A stretch of 64,000 nucleotides of DNA. Source: Plantibacter sp. ME-Dv--P-122b (GTDB lineage: Bacteria > Actinomycetota > Actinomycetes > Actinomycetales > Microbacteriaceae). The notes under the pieces were generated by a model that was given only the letters and a program-made list of their open reading frames with translations, made no database searches and was not told where the DNA came from. The stretch is taken from the NCBI RefSeq assembly GCF_030209375.1, contig NZ_JARVSC010000002.1, positions 124,001 to 188,000 on the forward strand. Reading direction: 5' to 3'. This document shows positions 1 to 7,978 of the stretch, piece by piece (the stretch's first letter is position 1; every line of letters begins with the position of its first letter). The position numbers were made by a program, and so were the translations under genes.

Positions 1-696
1 GCACCGATCACCCTCGTCCAGCCGTTGGGTGCGGTCGCACTCGTCATCACGGCGGTGGTGAACAGCAGAATCAGCGGCGTCCGGTTGAACCGTCGGTCGG
101 TCGTCGCGATCGTCGCCTGCGTCGGCGGCGTCGGCCTGTTCGTCACGATAGCGGCGGTCTTCACGGGCGAGCACCGGATCACCGAGGCCGAGCTCATCAC
201 GATCCTGGTGATGCTCGGTGTCGTCCTCGTCGTGTTCGGACTCGGCTTCATGGTGTTCCGCTCCCGCTTCACCGCCATCTTCTACATCGTCGGCACCGGG
301 GTGCTGTACGGCTTCGTCGCGACGCTCGCCAAGGTCATCATCGGACGGCTGCAGCAGGGCGAGTTCGACTGGCTCACGGTGCTTTGCGGGCTCGGCCTGG
401 TCGCCGCGAGCGCGCTCGGCGGCTACTTCGTGCAGACCGCCTACTCGTCGGGGCCTCCCGACCTGGTCATCGCGGGCCTCACCGTCATCGATCCGATGAT
501 CGCGGTCGGCATCGGCATCATCGTGCTGGGGGAGGCCAGCAACGCACCGTTCTGGGCGGGCTTCGGCTTCGTCGTGGCCGGCACGATCGCCGTGTGGGGT
601 GTCTTCCAGCTCGCCCGCCATCACCCGCAGGTGAGTCAGACGCCGGCGGCCGCAGCAGCCGCGAAGGCTCTCGCGACCGGCGACGCGCCAGCCTGA
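1..696 (+). CDS. DMT-superfamily (EamA/NIPA-like) membrane transporter, 5' truncated
   Basis: The reading frame is open from the first base, so the start lies left of the window; the TTG at 25 is only an internal codon. About 230 C-terminal residues are present. They form a run of hydrophobic segments separated by short charged loops, with small-residue-rich helices and an acidic residue after the penultimate helix (VLGE), as in drug/metabolite transporters. The tail after the last helix is alanine-rich and polar. Substrate cannot be read from sequence. A perfect 14-bp palindrome (704-717) follows the stop and may help end transcription. The next gene is on the same strand about 120 bp away. 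Family call is fairly sure; function is open. Confidence 0.75.
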   Translation, partial: APITLVQPLGAVALVITAVVNSRISGVRLNRRSVVAIVACVGGVGLFVTIAAVFTGEHRITEAELITILVMLGVVLVVFGLGFMVFRSRFTAIFYIVGTGVLYGFVATLAKVIIGRLQQGEFDWLTVLCGLGLVAASALGGYFVQTAYSSGPPDLVIAGLTVIDPMIAVGIGIIVLGEASNAPFWAGFGFVVAGTIAVWGVFQLARHHPQVSQTPAAAAAAKALATGDAPA

Positions 697-817
697 GCCC
701 TGGAGCCCGATCGGGCTGCAGGTATGCTTGAGTATGGCGTTCCGCGCCGCATCAGGGTCGTGAGCGACCGCCCGCACCCTCACATCACTGGCCAAGCACA
801 GAGGAATCACCGAAACC

Positions 818-2098
818 TTGACTTCTCCCGACGACCAGCACCTCGCGAAGGCGTCCAGCACGACGCCGACCCCCGACACCCACAAGCCGCTGCGGGTGGT
901 CATCGGCGCCGACACCTTCTCGCCCGATGTGAACGGCGCAGCACGCTTCGCCGAACGCCTCGCGGCCGGACTCGTCCGCCGAGGCCACGACGTCCACATC
1001 GTGGCGCCCGCCGGCTCGCGCAAGTTCGGCACGTGGAAGGAGACCCACGAGGGTCAGACGATGACGGCGCACCGCCTCTTCAGCCTCCGGTGGTACCCGC
1101 ACGACTGGCTGCGCTTCGCGATGCCGTGGTCGATGCGACGGAACGCCCGGAAGATCCTCGACCGCGTGAAGCCCGACGTCGTGCACCTGCAGTCGCACAT
1201 CGTGGTGGGCCGTGGTCTCTCGATCGAGGCCGAGCAACGCGGCATCCGCATGGTGGCGACGAACCACATCATGCCCGACAACATCCTCGACTTCACCGTC
1301 ATCCCCAAGCGCACGCAGGAGTGGCTCGTCCGGACGCAGTGGGCTGCCGCCCGTCGCGTCTTCGATCGTGCCTTCGCCGTGACGACCCCGACGCGCAAGG
1401 CCGCCGACTTCCTGGAGCAGTTCACCGGCCTGACCGGCGTGCACGCGATCTCCTGCGGGATCGAGGCCGGACAGTACACGCCGTCGTTCGAACCGCGGAA
1501 GCGCAACACCATCCTCTTCGTGGGTCGCATCACGAGCGAGAAGCAGATCGACGTGCTCCTGCGCGCACTCACGAAACTCCCGAAGGAACTCGACGCCCAC
1601 GTCGACGTCATCGGTGGCGGCGACCAGGCGAAGAACCTCGAGCAGCTGACCCAACAGCTCGGCATCGGTGACCGCGTCCGATTCCTCGGCAAGGTGTCCG
1701 ACGACGAGGTGAAGCAGGCCTACACGAACGCCAGCGTCTTCGCGATGCCGTCCATCGCGGAGTTGCAGAGCATCGCGACGATGGAGGCCATGGCCTCCGG
1801 ACTCCCGGTGGTGGCTGCCGACGCCATGGCGCTGCCGCACCTCGTGCACGATCAGGTCAACGGGTACCTGTTCGAGCCTGGCAACGTCGACGCGCTGGCC
1901 GAACGCCTCGCGACGGTGCTCAGCGCCTCGCCCGAGGAGTACCGCCGGATGCAGGACGCCTCCTTGGAGCTCGTCTCCGCGCACGACATCGAGCGCACGC
2001 TCGACACCTTCGAAGCGCTCTACCGCGGTGAGCAGGTCGTCGACCCGACGACCGAGCGTCACACGGCGACCGCTGACCGCGAGGAATCCCGCGACTGA
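818..2098 (+). CDS. GT4-family glycosyltransferase (mannosyltransferase-like)
   Basis: A 426-residue cytoplasmic glycosyltransferase with the two-Rossmann (GT-B) layout. The N-terminal acceptor half begins near residue 27 with a VVIGADTFSPDVNGAA segment typical of GT4 enzymes that glycosylate lipid carriers. The C-terminal donor half holds ILFVGRI (around residue 230) and the EX7E-type region around PSIAELQSIATMEAMASGLPV. It resembles actinobacterial PimB/MgtA-type mannosyltransferases, so a role in phospholipid or lipoglycan mannosylation is plausible but inferred. Start: TTG at 818, preceded by GAGGAA at 801-806; no better start lies nearby. It stands alone, followed 40 bp later by tRNA-Met. 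Confidence 0.85.
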   Translation: MTSPDDQHLAKASSTTPTPDTHKPLRVVIGADTFSPDVNGAARFAERLAAGLVRRGHDVHIVAPAGSRKFGTWKETHEGQTMTAHRLFSLRWYPHDWLRFAMPWSMRRNARKILDRVKPDVVHLQSHIVVGRGLSIEAEQRGIRMVATNHIMPDNILDFTVIPKRTQEWLVRTQWAAARRVFDRAFAVTTPTRKAADFLEQFTGLTGVHAISCGIEAGQYTPSFEPRKRNTILFVGRITSEKQIDVLLRALTKLPKELDAHVDVIGGGDQAKNLEQLTQQLGIGDRVRFLGKVSDDEVKQAYTNASVFAMPSIAELQSIATMEAMASGLPVVAADAMALPHLVHDQVNGYLFEPGNVDALAERLATVLSASPEEYRRMQDASLELVSAHDIERTLDTFEALYRGEQVVDPTTERHTATADREESRD

Positions 2099-2138
2099 CG
2101 CCCGCCCGACGGGCCACTCGGTACACTGGGTTTCGCAC

Positions 2139-2213
2139 GGGGCGGTAGCCAAGCTGGTGAAGGCATTCGGCTCATAACCGAACGATGCGTGGGTTCAAGT
2201 CCCACCCGCCCTA
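2139..2213 (+). tRNA. tRNA-Met (anticodon CAT), elongator type
   Basis: Full cloverleaf of 75 nt. The acceptor stem GGGGCGG pairs with CCGCCCT (one G-U pair at the end), discriminator A at 2213. Anticodon stem TTCGG/CCGAA with loop CTCATAA puts CAT at 2173-2175. T arm is GTGGG-TTCAAGT-CCCAC. The anticodon stem lacks the three consecutive G-C pairs of initiator tRNA, so this is elongator Met, or possibly the Ile tRNA whose CAT is modified; sequence alone does not separate these. CCA is not encoded. Confidence 0.93.
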
Positions 2214-2222
2214 CCGATATCC

Positions 2223-2374
2223 GGTCCCTGACCATGGGTTCTTGTCCCTGAGCATCGGTTCTGGTCCCTGAGTTTGTCGAAGGGCGCCCTTCGACAAGCT
2301 CAGGGACCGGGGCAGGGTTGCTCAGGGACCGGTGTGGGGTTGCTCAGGGACCGGTGTGGGGCCGCTCAGGGACC
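2223..2374. repeat. REP-like hairpin with phased half-site arrays
   Basis: A 46-bp imperfect palindrome (2263-2285 paired with 2286-2308, one wobble) lies at the centre. On its left GTCCCTGA occurs three times at an exact 20-bp step (2224, 2244, 2264). On its right CAGGGACC occurs four times at an exact 22-bp step (2301, 2323, 2345, 2367). The whole array fills the gap between tRNA-Met and the convergent ROK kinase gene, and the central hairpin could act as a bidirectional terminator. The GTCCCTGAG...CTCAGGGAC palindrome is known from memory as a common dispersed repeat of Microbacteriaceae and relatives; the phased arrays are seen directly. Confidence 0.8.
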
Positions 2375-2409
2375 GGTGCGACGTTGCTCGGCGATCGAGA
2401 CTGGCCGGT

Positions 2410-3312
2410 TCAGACCGCGAGGACGAGGGCGGCGGCGCCGATGAGCGGGCCGTCGGCGTCGAGGCCCGCCGGGACCACGCGGAGCTCACGGGCGTAGGCG
2501 TGCAATGCGGCGGCGGTCGCAGCCTCCTGGACGAGCTCAAGGTAATCGGAGGAGACTCGAGAGAACCCGCCGCCGATCGCGACGCGTTCCAGGTCGAGCA
2601 GAGTCGTGATGCTGCAGAGGGCTTCGCCGACGGCCTCGGCGGAACGTCGGATGGCGCGGATCGCGATCTCCGTTCCGGCTGCGTAGTCGGCGCCGAGCTG
2701 CTCGCCCGTCGTGCCGGTCCATCCCTGCGCGCGCGCCCAGGCGACCGTCGCGGTCCCCGACGCGATGCCTTCCAACGTCCAGGGTCTGCCGACAGCATCC
2801 GGTTCGCGTCTGCGGAGCTGCATCTGTCCGAGGTGGCCGGCGTTGCCCGAGGTGCCGGGGACGAGTCGGGATCCGAGGATGATCCCGCCACCGATCCCGG
2901 TCGAGACGACGATGCCCATGCTGTTCTCGGTTCCGCGGAGCGCGCCCTGCCAGTGTTCTGCCAGGGCGATGCAGGTGCCGTCGAGTCGGAGTTCCACCGG
3001 ACCGGACGTGAAGCGCCGGAGCTCCGCCACGACGGGGAAGTCGGCGAGTCGGGGGAGGTTGATCGGCGACACGGTCCCAGTGGTGCTGCCGATGGGGCCC
3101 GCCGAACCGATCCCGACACCGGACACCGGAGCGCCATGGGCCGCGACGCTCCGTTCGGCGGCCTGGAGGATGGACGCCACGAGTTCCTCGCGGGTGGCCG
3201 CGGCGCCCGTCGGACCGCGGAACCGGGTGCCGGGCTGGATCCGTCCCTCGGCGTCGACGACGGCCGCTTCGACCTTCGTGCCGCCGATGTCGATCGCCAG
3301 GGCCTCGTACAT
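2410..3312 (-). CDS. ROK-family sugar kinase-like protein lacking the zinc motif
   Basis: About 300 residues. The N-terminus has the ATP-phosphate loop LAIDIGGTKVEAAVVD, and the second glycine-rich loop VVSTGIGGGIILGSRLV lies in mid-protein, both diagnostic of ROK kinases. The catalytic Asp is probably in RLDGTCIALAEHW. The usual GHM...CxCGxxGCxE zinc site is missing: the region reads GNAGHLGQM, then a short linker without cysteine before LEGIASG. It may be a sugar kinase of divergent specificity or a non-catalytic ROK protein. Start chosen at ATG 3312, with GGAG upstream and the family's usual short N-terminus; an in-frame upstream start would add 25 unlikely residues. It is monocistronic and divergent from the DUF3145 gene. 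Confidence 0.82.
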   Translation of the reverse strand: MYEALAIDIGGTKVEAAVVDAEGRIQPGTRFRGPTGAAATREELVASILQAAERSVAAHGAPVSGVGIGSAGPIGSTTGTVSPINLPRLADFPVVAELRRFTSGPVELRLDGTCIALAEHWQGALRGTENSMGIVVSTGIGGGIILGSRLVPGTSGNAGHLGQMQLRRREPDAVGRPWTLEGIASGTATVAWARAQGWTGTTGEQLGADYAAGTEIAIRAIRRSAEAVGEALCSITTLLDLERVAIGGGFSRVSSDYLELVQEAATAAALHAYARELRVVPAGLDADGPLIGAAALVLAV

Positions 3313-3380
3313 CACCGCTCCATCCTGGATGGCCGTCAGTCCCGGCCGGCTCCCGATCCAGCGTACTGGGAACGACACGG

Positions 3381-3410
3381 TTGTCATTCCTCCAGGTCAT
3401 GGGGCATAAT
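3381..3410 (+). promoter_or_regulatory. sigma-70-type promoter for the DUF3145 gene
   Basis: TTGTCA (3381-3386) and CATAAT (3405-3410) are spaced by 18 bp, close to the housekeeping consensus. Transcription would begin near 3417 and give a leader of about 110 nt that contains a small hairpin, GTCCGG-TCAG-CCGGAC (3450-3465). Confidence 0.55.
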
Positions 3411-3528
3411 GCTCGTATCGGCGCGAGTCGAACAACTGCATACACGGAGGTCCGGTCAGCCGGACACCGACATGGATCACACTGCATGGGTCGTTGGGGA
3501 AGACGCACCCGGACGCAGTGGAGGAATC

Positions 3529-4032
3529 ATGTCGACACCGATGACGAAGGGTGTGCTGTTCGTGCACTCGTCGCCTCGCGCGCTCTGCCCGCACCTCGAA
3601 TGGGCGGCAGGTCGCGCTCTTGGTCGTGCCATCAGTTTCGACTGGGAAGACCAGCCGATCCTCCGCGGTGCGCAGCGAGCCGAGGTCTTCTGGGAAGGCC
3701 CACACGGCACCGGTGCCGCCCTCGCCTCAGCCCTGCGCGGCTGGGAGCACCTCCGCTACGAGGTGAGTGAAGACCCGGCCCAGGGCGTCGACGGTGCCCG
3801 GTGGATGCACACGCCCGACCTCGGGATCTTCTACGCACAGACCGACAGCATCGGAAACGTCGTCGTCCCGGAGGATCGCATCCGGTACGCCATGGAGGTC
3901 GGTGCCGGGAACGCCGCTGAGCTCCAACGCGAGCTCCGCGTCGCGCTGGGACAACCGTGGGACGACGAACTCGAGCCGTTCCGTCACGCCGGCGACGGGT
4001 CCTCCGTCATCTGGCTGCACAACGTGGGCTGA
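3529..4032 (+). CDS. DUF3145 family protein
   Basis: A 167-residue soluble protein matching the actinobacterial DUF3145 family along its whole length: GVLFVHSSPRALCPHLEW near the start, then ASALRGWEHLRYEV, HTPDLGIFYA, VPEDRIR and the C-terminal ELEPFRHAG...WLH. The molecular function of the family is not known. ATG 3529 is preceded by GGAGG with ideal spacing. The frame stays open far upstream, but only this start has a ribosome-binding site and fits the family length. It has its own promoter and faces the fatty-acid synthesis operon tail to tail; in related genomes DUF3145 commonly lies beside fabF, which suggests but does not prove a lipid link. Confidence 0.9.
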   Translation: MSTPMTKGVLFVHSSPRALCPHLEWAAGRALGRAISFDWEDQPILRGAQRAEVFWEGPHGTGAALASALRGWEHLRYEVSEDPAQGVDGARWMHTPDLGIFYAQTDSIGNVVVPEDRIRYAMEVGAGNAAELQRELRVALGQPWDDELEPFRHAGDGSSVIWLHNVG

Positions 4033-4169
4033 TCCGGCCCCGCCGGCGCGGCGGCACCGCGCATGCGAGACAACTGCACAGACGACAGGGTGCCCACGTG
4101 GCGTGGACCGTGCGAGGTCGGTGACACTCCCGGCAGACACGAGGTGACGAAACGACGGCACCCTGGTCA

Positions 4170-4219
4170 GGAGACGACGACGGGTCGTGGTGCATGCACC
4201 ACGACCCGTCGTCGTCTCC
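4170..4219. terminator. perfect 50-bp palindrome, bidirectional terminator
   Basis: Arms 4170-4194 and 4195-4219 are perfect reverse complements (25 bp each, no unpaired loop). It lies between the convergent stops of the DUF3145 gene and fabF, so it is well placed to end transcription from both sides. There is no T-tract, as is common in high-GC actinobacteria. Confidence 0.8.
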
Positions 4220-4231
4220 GTCGCGGACGGC

Positions 4232-5470
4232 TCAGTAGCTCCGGAACGCGACGACCGCGTTGTGGCCGCCGAAACCGAACGAGTTGCTGATGGCGAGCAG
4301 GTCGCCGGACCCGAGCTCACGCGGCGTCGTGACGACGTCGAGCGGGATCTCCGGGTCCTGGTTGTCGAGGTTGATGGTCGGTGGGATGACCCGGTGGTGC
4401 AGGGCGAGCGCCGTGTAGGCCGCTTCGATGGCACCCGCGCCGCCGAGGAGGTGGCCGGTCGAGGCCTTGGTGGCCGTCACGGCGATGTCGTCGAGATGGG
4501 CACCGAAGACCCGACGCAGTGCGTTGTACTCCGCGATGTCGCCGACGGGCGTACTCGTGGCGTGTGCGTTGACGTGCACGACGTCGTCGAGCGACGCGCC
4601 GCCGTTCTCGACGGCCGCACGCATGGCGCGGGCCGCAGCCGAACCCTCGGGGTCGGGAGCGGTGATGTGGTACGCGTCGCTCGTCACCGCGCCGCCGAGG
4701 AGCTCGGCGTAGATGCGGGCGCCGCGGGCCTTGGCGTGCTCCTCGGTCTCGACGATGAGCGCTGCGGCGCCCTCGCCGAGGACGAATCCGTCGCGGTCGA
4801 CGTCGTAGGGACGCGAGGCGATGGCGGGGTCGTCGTTGCGCTTGGACAATGCCTGCATCGCCGCGAAGGACGCGAGCGGGAGCGGGTGGATGGCGGCTTC
4901 GGAGCCACCGGCCACGACGATGTCGGCGAGGCCTGCCTGGAGGTGGTCGTAGGCGTTGGCGAGCGACTCGGTGCTGGAAGCGCAGGCGGAGACGACGGTG
5001 CGCTCTCCACCGCGGGCGCCGAGGTCCATGCCGATCGCCGCTGCCGGGCCGTTCGGCATGAGCATCGGGACGGTCATGGGGAGGACGCGGCGGGGGCCCT
5101 TCTCGCGCAGGGTGTCCCAGGCGTCGAGGAGCGTCCACACGCCGCCGATGCCCGTGGCCCAGTCGACGAGGAGTCGCTCCGGATCGACCTCGGGGGCGCC
5201 GGCGTCCTGCCAGGCCTCGCGCGCGGCGATCAGCGCGAACTGGCTCGACGGGTCGAGGCGCTTGACCTCACGACGGTCGAGGATGTCCGCGGTGGGGACG
5301 GCGGCCTGCGCGGCGAAGCGTACGGGCAGCTCGAGCTCTTCGGCCCATGGCTGCTCGAGACGGCTCGCACCGCTCTTGCCGGCGAGGAGGTTGTCCCAGG
5401 AGTCGGTGGCGTTGCCGCCGAGGGGAGTGGTGGCACCGATGCCGGTGATGACGATGCGTTTGGTGGTCAT
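4232..5470 (-). CDS. fabF: 3-oxoacyl-ACP synthase II (KAS II)
   Basis: A 412-residue condensing enzyme that elongates acyl-ACP with malonyl-ACP in type II fatty-acid synthesis. The thiolase-fold landmarks are complete: active-site Cys163 in VSACASSTES, His302 in NAHATSTPVGD, Lys334 and His339 in KASTGHLLGGAGA, and the C-terminal GFGGHN loop. Start ATG 5470 gives the family-standard MTTKRIVITGIGATTPLGG. It is the last gene of fabD-fabH-acpP-fabF and is separated from acpP by 139 bp containing a hairpin, so it may be expressed at a lower level than acpP. Cytosolic. No anomalies. Confidence 0.97.
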   Translation of the reverse strand: MTTKRIVITGIGATTPLGGNATDSWDNLLAGKSGASRLEQPWAEELELPVRFAAQAAVPTADILDRREVKRLDPSSQFALIAAREAWQDAGAPEVDPERLLVDWATGIGGVWTLLDAWDTLREKGPRRVLPMTVPMLMPNGPAAAIGMDLGARGGERTVVSACASSTESLANAYDHLQAGLADIVVAGGSEAAIHPLPLASFAAMQALSKRNDDPAIASRPYDVDRDGFVLGEGAAALIVETEEHAKARGARIYAELLGGAVTSDAYHITAPDPEGSAAARAMRAAVENGGASLDDVVHVNAHATSTPVGDIAEYNALRRVFGAHLDDIAVTATKASTGHLLGGAGAIEAAYTALALHHRVIPPTINLDNQDPEIPLDVVTTPRELGSGDLLAISNSFGFGGHNAVVAFRSY

Positions 5471-5556
5471 TCAGTCAAACCTTCTGTGGAGACGACGAGG
5501 GGGTCCGAGCCCTGCGGCGGTCGAGCCCGTGTCCGGACGGACGAGCCGCCTCGAAC

Positions 5557-5597
5557 GCTGAAGGGCCGGTCGGCCAACTGCCGGCCGACCCTTCAGC
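5557..5597 (-). terminator. intra-operon hairpin after acpP (attenuator or partial terminator)
   Basis: Arms 5557-5574 and 5580-5597 pair over 18 positions with one mismatch and one wobble and a 5-nt loop. It begins 12 nt after the acpP stop and precedes fabF, with no T-tract. This place suggests partial termination or RNA stabilisation that keeps acyl carrier protein in excess over fabF; that role is inferred. Confidence 0.55.
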
Positions 5598-5609
5598 ACT
5601 GCGCTGGGA

Positions 5610-5858
5610 CTAGCCCTGAGCCTTGACGATGAAGTCGACGGCGTCGCCGACGGTCTTCAGGTTCTTGACTTCTTCGTCCGGGATCTTCACGTCGAACTTC
5701 TCCTCCGCGTTGACGACGATGGTCATCATGGAGATCGAGTCGATGTCGAGGTCGTCGGTGAACGACTTGTCCAGCTCGACGGTGTCGGTCGCGATGCCGG
5801 TCTCGTCGTTGATCAGCTCGGCCAGGCCGGCGAGGACTTCTTCGGTGGACAGTGCCAT
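5610..5858 (-). CDS. acpP: acyl carrier protein
   Basis: An 82-residue acidic helical protein. Ser41 in DDLDIDSISMM is the phosphopantetheine attachment site (the usual DSL appears as DSI). It carries the growing acyl chain between FabD, FabH and FabF in the cytosol. Start ATG 5858 has AAGGAG nine bases upstream; the frame is open further upstream but that stretch is antisense-like to fabH. It lies 59 bp downstream of fabH and is followed by a strong hairpin. Confidence 0.97.
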   Translation of the reverse strand: MALSTEEVLAGLAELINDETGIATDTVELDKSFTDDLDIDSISMMTIVVNAEEKFDVKIPDEEVKNLKTVGDAVDFIVKAQG

Positions 5859-5917
5859 TGTTCTACTCCTTGGGTGAGGTTTGACCGTAGTCGAGTGTAG
5901 TCGCGTCGGGCGTCCTG

Positions 5918-6922
5918 CTACGGCAGGACGACGACCTGAGCGCCGAAGACCAGTCCGGCACCGAACCCGATCTGTAGGGCGAGGCCGCCGCTGAGCTCGG
6001 GGTGGCCTTGGAGGAGCCGGTGGGTGGCGAGCGGGATGGACGCCGCCGAGGTGTTGCCGGTGGTCTCGATGTCGCGCGCGATGACGACGGTCTCCGGCAG
6101 CTTGAGCTGCTTCGCGAACTCGTCGACGATGCGCATGTTGGCCTGGTGGGGGATGAAGGCCGCGAGGTCGGAGGCTTCGACGCCCGCTTCCTCCAGGGCC
6201 TGCTTGGCGACCTTGGCCATCTCCCAGACCGCCCACCGGAAGACCGTCTGGCCCTCCTGACGCAGGGTCGGCCAGGCGGCCGTGCCGTCGCGGAACTCGG
6301 TGAGCGTGCCGCTCATGCCGACGGCGTCGGCCTTGGATCCGTCGGAACCCCACACGGTGGGGGAGATGCCGGGGAAGTCGCTCGGACCGACGACGGCCGC
6401 GCCTGCACCGTCGCCGAGGAGGAACGAGATCGACCGGTCGGTCGGGTCGACGATGTCGGACAGCTTCTCGGCGCCGATGACGAGCGCGTAGTGAGCCGCG
6501 CCCGATCGGATGAGGGCATCGGCTTGGGCGATCGCGTAGGCGTATCCGGCGCAGGCGGCGTTGAGGTCGTAAGCGGCAGCGGGGTTCGCTCCGACGCGGT
6601 CGGCCACGACGGCCGCCATCGACGGGGACTGCTGGACGTTGCTGATCGTCGCGATGAGGACGAGGTCGACCTGCTCGGGCGAGATGCCCGCGGCCGCGAT
6701 GGCCTCGGCGCCGGCTTCGGCTGCGAGGTCGACCGCACTGACGTCGGCCGACGCGCGCGTGCGGGTGACGATGCCGGTGCGCTGCTGGATCCACTCGTCG
6801 GACGAGTTGATCGGGCCGACGAGGTCGTCGTTGGGGACGCTGAGGTCTCCGCGAGCTGCGCCGAGGCCGAGGATGCGGGTGAACTCGGGACCGCGCGACT
6901 GCTTGAGGGTGGGGGTGGTCAT
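5918..6922 (-). CDS. fabH: 3-oxoacyl-ACP synthase III (KAS III)
   Basis: A 334-residue initiating condensing enzyme joining an acyl-CoA primer to malonyl-ACP. The catalytic triad is visible as Cys124 (LNAACAGYAY), His259 (IPHQANMRI) and Asn290 (ETTGNTSAASIP), followed by the GFGAGL glycine loop. In actinobacteria FabH often prefers branched primers; that preference cannot be read here. Start ATG 6922 with GGAGA upstream; it begins 20 bp after fabD ends, so the two are co-transcribed and probably coupled. Confidence 0.96.
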   Translation of the reverse strand: MTTPTLKQSRGPEFTRILGLGAARGDLSVPNDDLVGPINSSDEWIQQRTGIVTRTRASADVSAVDLAAEAGAEAIAAAGISPEQVDLVLIATISNVQQSPSMAAVVADRVGANPAAAYDLNAACAGYAYAIAQADALIRSGAAHYALVIGAEKLSDIVDPTDRSISFLLGDGAGAAVVGPSDFPGISPTVWGSDGSKADAVGMSGTLTEFRDGTAAWPTLRQEGQTVFRWAVWEMAKVAKQALEEAGVEASDLAAFIPHQANMRIVDEFAKQLKLPETVVIARDIETTGNTSAASIPLATHRLLQGHPELSGGLALQIGFGAGLVFGAQVVVLP

Positions 6923-6942
6923 TGACTGGTTCTCCGTCTGCG

Positions 6943-7866
6943 CTACTGCTGGGCGATGAGGTCGAGGGCTGCCGGCAGGTCGTCGGGGGTCTTGATGGCG
7001 ACCGTCGGCACGCCCTTCAGGCCGCGACGTGCGAGTCCGGTGAGCGCCCCGGCGGGGGCGAGCTCGATGAGTCCGGTGATCCCTGCGGCGCTGAACGCGT
7101 CCATGCACAGGTCCCAGCGTACCGGGGAGGCGACCTGACCGATGAGGAGGTCGAAGAACGCCGTGCCCGAGGTGACCTCGGTGCCGTCGTGGTTCGTCCA
7201 GATGCGGAGCGTCGGGTCCTGGGGCTCGACCGTGCGGTTCGCCCCGGCCAGCCAGTCGCGGGCCGACTGCATGTAGCTCGTGTGGAAGGCGCCCGCGACC
7301 TGCAGCGGGATCCCCCGCGTGCCCTTGAGCGGCTCGTCGGCGAGGCGGGCGAGGGCGTCGTGCGCGCCGGCGACGACGATCTGGCCGCCGCCGTTGTAGT
7401 TGGCGGGCTCCAGTCCGAAGGAACGCACGTGCGCGACGACGGCGTCCTGGTCGCCGCCGAGGACGGCACTCATGCCCGTCGGGGTGGTGGCTGCGGCTTC
7501 GGCCATGGCCACGGCGCGTTCGCTCACGAAGCTCATGGCGTCGCTGTCCGAGAGGATACCGGCGCCGTAGGCCGCGGTGATCTCGCCGACGGAGTGTCCG
7601 GCGATGCCGCCGAACGGCGCGGCGTCGGCGGGGAGGGCCTTCCGCAGGGCGTCCAAGGTTACGATGCCGGCCGCGACGATGAGCGGTTGGGCCACCGCGG
7701 TGTCGCGGATGGTGTCGGCGTCGGAGACGGTGCCGTGCTTGACGAGGTCGAGTCCGGCTTCGTCGGAGAAGCGCGCGAGCGCGTCCTTCGCGGAGGCGTC
7801 CTGCAACCAGGGGTCGAGGAAGCCGGGGGTTTGGGAGCCCTGTCCAGGGCAGGCGATGACGATCAC
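6943..7866 (-). CDS. fabD: malonyl-CoA:ACP transacylase
   Basis: About 307 residues. FabD loads malonate onto acyl carrier protein. The N-terminal GQGSQ loop, Ser92 in the GHSVGE nucleophile elbow and His195 in GAFHTSYM form the catalytic site. I chose GTG 7866 because it gives the family-standard N-terminus (IVIACPGQGSQTPG); the upstream ATG at 7947 would add 27 residues translated across the putative operator. First gene of the fab operon, 112 bp downstream of fasR. Confidence 0.94.
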   Translation of the reverse strand: MIVIACPGQGSQTPGFLDPWLQDASAKDALARFSDEAGLDLVKHGTVSDADTIRDTAVAQPLIVAAGIVTLDALRKALPADAAPFGGIAGHSVGEITAAYGAGILSDSDAMSFVSERAVAMAEAAATTPTGMSAVLGGDQDAVVAHVRSFGLEPANYNGGGQIVVAGAHDALARLADEPLKGTRGIPLQVAGAFHTSYMQSARDWLAGANRTVEPQDPTLRIWTNHDGTEVTSGTAFFDLLIGQVASPVRWDLCMDAFSAAGITGLIELAPAGALTGLARRGLKGVPTVAIKTPDDLPAALDLIAQQ

Positions 7867-7929
7867 CGCTCTAGTCTGCCAACCGGAGGACGCCCAGCAG
7901 TGGAGCAACACCACGAACCTTTGGAAAAT

Positions 7930-7952
7930 GTGTTGTGTGGACTCCACAACAC
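7930..7952. promoter_or_regulatory. inverted repeat upstream of fabD, candidate FasR operator
   Basis: GTGTTGTG (7930-7937) and CACAACAC (7945-7952) form a perfect 8-bp inverted repeat with a 7-bp spacer, in the only gap between fasR and fabD. FasR of other actinobacteria binds upstream of fatty-acid synthase genes, so this is the obvious candidate operator. I did not match it to a published FasR site. Confidence 0.45.
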
Positions 7953-7978
7953 GGACCGGTCGAACGGCCTAGCGAGCG

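Noticed and set aside
2139-2213. Initiator tRNA-fMet
   Set aside because: The anticodon stem lacks the three G-C pairs of initiators and the first acceptor pair is G-U, not a C-A mismatch.
4187-5626. Long open frame on the plus strand opposite fabF
   Set aside because: It mirrors fabF codons in a high-GC genome, is rich in Gly/Arg/Val without any domain, and has no ribosome-binding site.
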